In this document: positions 62,243 to 64,000 of the stretch, one piece after another
Layout of the letters: each line of letters starts with the position of its first letter
How positions within the stretch are numbered: position 1 is the first letter of the stretch
Source: Octadecabacter sp. B2R22
Lineage (GTDB): Bacteria; Pseudomonadota; Alphaproteobacteria; Rhodobacterales; Rhodobacteraceae
Reading direction: 5' to 3'
NCBI RefSeq assembly: GCF_018861045.1
Contig: NZ_JAHKQJ010000007.1
Span: 1,271,511-1,335,510, forward strand
DNA length: 64,000 bases
Notes under the pieces: generated by a model
Told to the model about the DNA's origin: nothing
Seen by the model: the letters and a program-made list of their open reading frames with translations, nothing else
Databases searched by the model: none
Program-made: the position numbers and the translations under genes

Positions 62243-63222
62243 TGCCAAGCAATTATACGACCCGACCGAACAAACATGTCGACAGGGAGCTCTTCGTCGA
62301 TTTGGTTGGCTGTACAGTTTCAAATACTCAAATTGAGAGGTGTGCATACATTTCGATGGGTGGGCCGCAGATGACCGATCACATTGCTATGTATAGGCGC
62401 AACGGGATATCGAAGCTTTACTCGTTTGACTTGGAAAGCAACATTGTACTTCGACAACAGTTCAACGCTCCCACACAGAACACACAATGTAAAACTCATA
62501 CTGCCGCTGAGCTACCAGCAAAACTTAATGACATAGGTCACGACCTAGATATTGATCAGTTTATTGTTTGGTTTGACTTCACTGGAGCCAGGGAACGCGG
62601 ATCTCAGCTCGCCGATTTTCAAGCCCTTCTACAGGCACTTTCACCTGGAGATATCGCGCGGGTCGCGCTGGATGCATCCCTCCCTTCAGAAAAATTAAAA
62701 GCTGAATTGTCTAAGGAAATCCAGGATCATCATTTTCCAGCAATGAATGCTCTCCTGGGACGAGAATTCGGAAACTTCCATCCAGAGAATTTCACATTAA
62801 CGTCGCAAAATGACATGTCTAAGTATTTGTCTGCCTGTATTCAGCATCTTTGTGATCGAGCTACCGAATTGCACCCAAGTGGACAAATTTCTTATCGCCC
62901 AATGCTGCAGACCTACTATGCAGATAGTTCGCCGATGTTTACAGTGACAATTCTCATTCAAAACGCACAAGGTGAACCCGCAGCCCCGAATGGTTTTTGT
63001 TATTTGGCCACTGATTGGAACGACATCGAGAACCTAGAAGTTCCCGAACTCACAGCTCGAGAAAAGTCCTACTTGGATCGCCTGCTCGATCGTGATGCTG
63101 CAGGTTTGACAGGTGAGTTAGGATATGAAATCGCGCGCGCCGCACAGATGTCACGACAATGGGACTCGTTTAAAAAGTTTCACCGCTTTTTACCTCAGTT
63201 TCAGCACGTCGAATTAAAGTAG
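62242..63222 (+). CDS. Unknown partner of the GHKL ATPase
   Basis: 326 residues, start codon overlapping the ATPase stop by 1 nt (TGATG), so translation is coupled. It has a Rossmann-like central part: CAYISMGGPQMTDHIAMYRRNGISKLYSFDLE resembles a nucleotide/SAM-fold first strand and loop with following acidic strand, and FIVWFDFTGARERGSQLADFQALLQAL an acidic fourth strand (DFTG). No methyltransferase catalytic motif (NPPY/DPPY/PC) is present, and no PD-(D/E)xK or HNH is visible. Similar two-gene pairs are seen in bacteria but I cannot name a function. Confidence 0.7.
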   Translation: MPSNYTTRPNKHVDRELFVDLVGCTVSNTQIERCAYISMGGPQMTDHIAMYRRNGISKLYSFDLESNIVLRQQFNAPTQNTQCKTHTAAELPAKLNDIGHDLDIDQFIVWFDFTGARERGSQLADFQALLQALSPGDIARVALDASLPSEKLKAELSKEIQDHHFPAMNALLGREFGNFHPENFTLTSQNDMSKYLSACIQHLCDRATELHPSGQISYRPMLQTYYADSSPMFTVTILIQNAQGEPAAPNGFCYLATDWNDIENLEVPELTAREKSYLDRLLDRDAAGLTGELGYEIARAAQMSRQWDSFKKFHRFLPQFQHVELK

Positions 63223-63387
63223 TTTCGTTTGCCCAAAGCAACCAACGTATCTTTCGCCCGGCTAAAATTTGCGGCTATTATCCAGGTTGGCGAGGTCGTC
63301 GCGTGGACGTTTTAGCGCGCATTCGTACAAGTCTGCGCGTGACTGGGAAAAGATTGCCATGTGGCACCTGAGATTATGAAATGAAAT

Positions 63388-63465
63388 TGGTAGGAATGGC
63401 GGGATTTGAACCCGCGCTGACGACACTTATAAGGTGCCCGCTCTTACCACCTGAGCTACACTCCC
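63388..63465 (-). tRNA. tRNA-Ile (anticodon TAT), CCA encoded
   Basis: Cloverleaf on the minus strand: acceptor GGGAGTG/CATTCCT (two G-T pairs), D-stem GCTC/GAGC, anticodon stem GGCAC/GTGTC with loop CTTATAA so that U33 precedes TAT, a 6-nt variable loop, T-stem GCGGG/CCCGC with loop TTCAAAT, then A-CCA. Anticodon TAT reads AUA (Ile). Most bacteria read AUA with a lysidine-modified CAT tRNA, so TAT is uncommon outside mobile DNA and phages. Lies in the mobile element. Confidence 0.88.
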
Positions 63466-63522
63466 GCTTACATACAGCGGAAGCTTGATATTCGCGCTTT
63501 GCGCAGAAAGTGTTTTCTCACG

Positions 63523-63735
63523 TCAGTCATCACCCTGCACCCTTGCATCACGATCGCGCGCCTCGTCAAGCAATCGAGTCCGTTCTTTGTGATCTCTGAT
63601 GAGTTCTTCAGCGTAAGCCTGCATAGCTGATTCAAGTTCTGGTGTCAGATTCGGTTGCATCTTCGGCGGCTGTGGTGGCAGTTTTGGCCCGATGAAATTC
63701 CGTTGTTCTTCCATCATTTCATCAAGCGTTTGCAT
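63523..63735 (-). CDS. Small hypothetical protein in element
   Basis: 70 residues from the ATG at 63733–63735 (MQTLDEMMEEQRNFIGPKLP), which has GGAG 8 nt upstream; an ATG at 63756 and a TTG at 63810 are longer choices. Pro-rich linker (PKLPPQPPKMQPNLTPE) followed by a charged helix (LESAMQAYAEELIRDHKERTRLLDEARDRDARVQG). No family recognised; composition suits a phage/plasmid accessory protein. It is probably co-transcribed with the partial gene upstream (gap ~68 bp). Confidence 0.55.
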   Translation of the reverse strand: MQTLDEMMEEQRNFIGPKLPPQPPKMQPNLTPELESAMQAYAEELIRDHKERTRLLDEARDRDARVQGDD

Positions 63736-63803
63736 GCGTACATCTCCATCAATCATTTGCGACGAACTTACCCCCCATCCCGGTAGCCCAAGATAGCTTT
63801 TGA

Positions 63804-64000
63804 CTACCAAGGCTCAACCACACACTCGTCTTCCTCAAATTCAGCATCGTCAGCATGAATACGAAGTCTTCGTTCCTGCTCATCTAGCCGCTCATTTTGC
63901 GCATCCACCCACTCTCGCACGTCCATGCGATCCCAGCCGCTTCCGTATTGCAATGCATACTCGGACCAGTTTGCGACACGCTCTCTAGTTAAATCAATCA
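63804..64000 (-). CDS. Partial hypothetical protein (5' end outside window)
   Basis: The minus-strand frame is open to the right edge and ends at TAG 63804–63806. The visible 65 codons read IDLTRERVANWSEYALQYGS, then GWDRMDVREWVDAQNERLDE and QERRLRIHADDAEFEEDECVVEPW. The Trp/acid-rich, highly charged composition with no hydrophobic segment looks like a small cytoplasmic element-borne protein. No family recognised; the start lies beyond 64000. Confidence 0.5.
   Translation of the reverse strand, partial: IDLTRERVANWSEYALQYGSGWDRMDVREWVDAQNERLDEQERRLRIHADDAEFEEDECVVEPW

Noticed and set aside
53411-64000. attR copy of the tRNA-Glu 3' end
   Set aside because: No second TTCGATTCCCC…GGGACT was found by eye; the right end is taken to be outside the window.
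1-64000. CRISPR array, rRNA genes, insertion sequences
   Set aside because: No regularly spaced direct repeats, rRNA-like stretches, or transposase genes with terminal repeats were seen.

Overview
This window looks like a chromosomal segment of a marine Rhodobacterales (Roseobacter-group) alphaproteobacterium. The evidence is moderate GC, gene orders typical of the group (AI-2E exporter–hdaA–ppk–ppx; betI-betC-betB-betA; soxBDAG; pccB/pccA/mcmA with the acyl-CoA regulator pccR), many small Rhodobacterales-type lipoproteins, and an intergenic hairpin repeat of a kind common in this order. Genus cannot be assigned from the window alone.

Layout of the core part (1–53.4 kb). 1–4.3 kb: a 5'-truncated HExxH protein, a DUF3047 protein, an Ldh-family oxidoreductase and a lolC/E-lolD lipoprotein-release exporter. 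4.4–11.6 kb: proS, an AI-2E/PerM permease, hdaA (replication control), ppk and ppx (polyphosphate making and breaking). 11.6–15.3 kb: small housekeeping and unknown genes (EEP phosphatase, TerB/DnaJ protein, GNAT, VOC, membrane protein). 15.3–28.2 kb: the propionyl-CoA to succinyl-CoA block: mcmA, pccA, pccB and pccR, interleaved with two sulfotransferase-like paralogues, small lipoproteins and an MFS pump. Clustered TTTGCAAA-type sites lie upstream of pccB and pccR. 28.2–34.5 kb: YdcH, a secreted nuclease, and the choline-O-sulfate to glycine betaine operon betICBA with candidate BetI operators. 34.6–41.4 kb: a leucine-rich-repeat lipoprotein and the heterotetrameric sarcosine oxidase operon. 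Between soxB and soxD this operon carries the scar of a tandem duplication. 41.5–53.3 kb: glutamate dehydrogenase, a three-gene TadE/TadG-like cluster, a decayed NAD-binding dehydrogenase, hom, an MFS carrier, glpX and recJ.

Accessory part (53.3–64 kb). A tRNA-Glu(TTC) gene is followed at once by a tyrosine integrase, an excisionase-like HTH protein and an unknown protein in one overlapping operon. This is the usual left end of an integrated element. Behind it lie scattered cargo (exported protein, metallophosphoesterase), a MobV-type relaxase with a palindromic oriT candidate just upstream, and a divergent module of a C5-cytosine methyltransferase facing a GHKL (MORC/MutL-like) ATPase with a tightly coupled unknown partner. 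A tRNA-Ile with the rare TAT anticodon and two small phage/plasmid-like genes follow. The right end of the element is not in the window. The methyltransferase/GHKL/partner module is the best candidate for a poorly described, possibly defensive, system.

How the genes fit together: choline sulfate, choline and sarcosine catabolism, glutamate dehydrogenase and propionyl-CoA assimilation suit an organism living on algal osmolytes. The island adds mobility functions and a DNA-modification-linked ATPase module.
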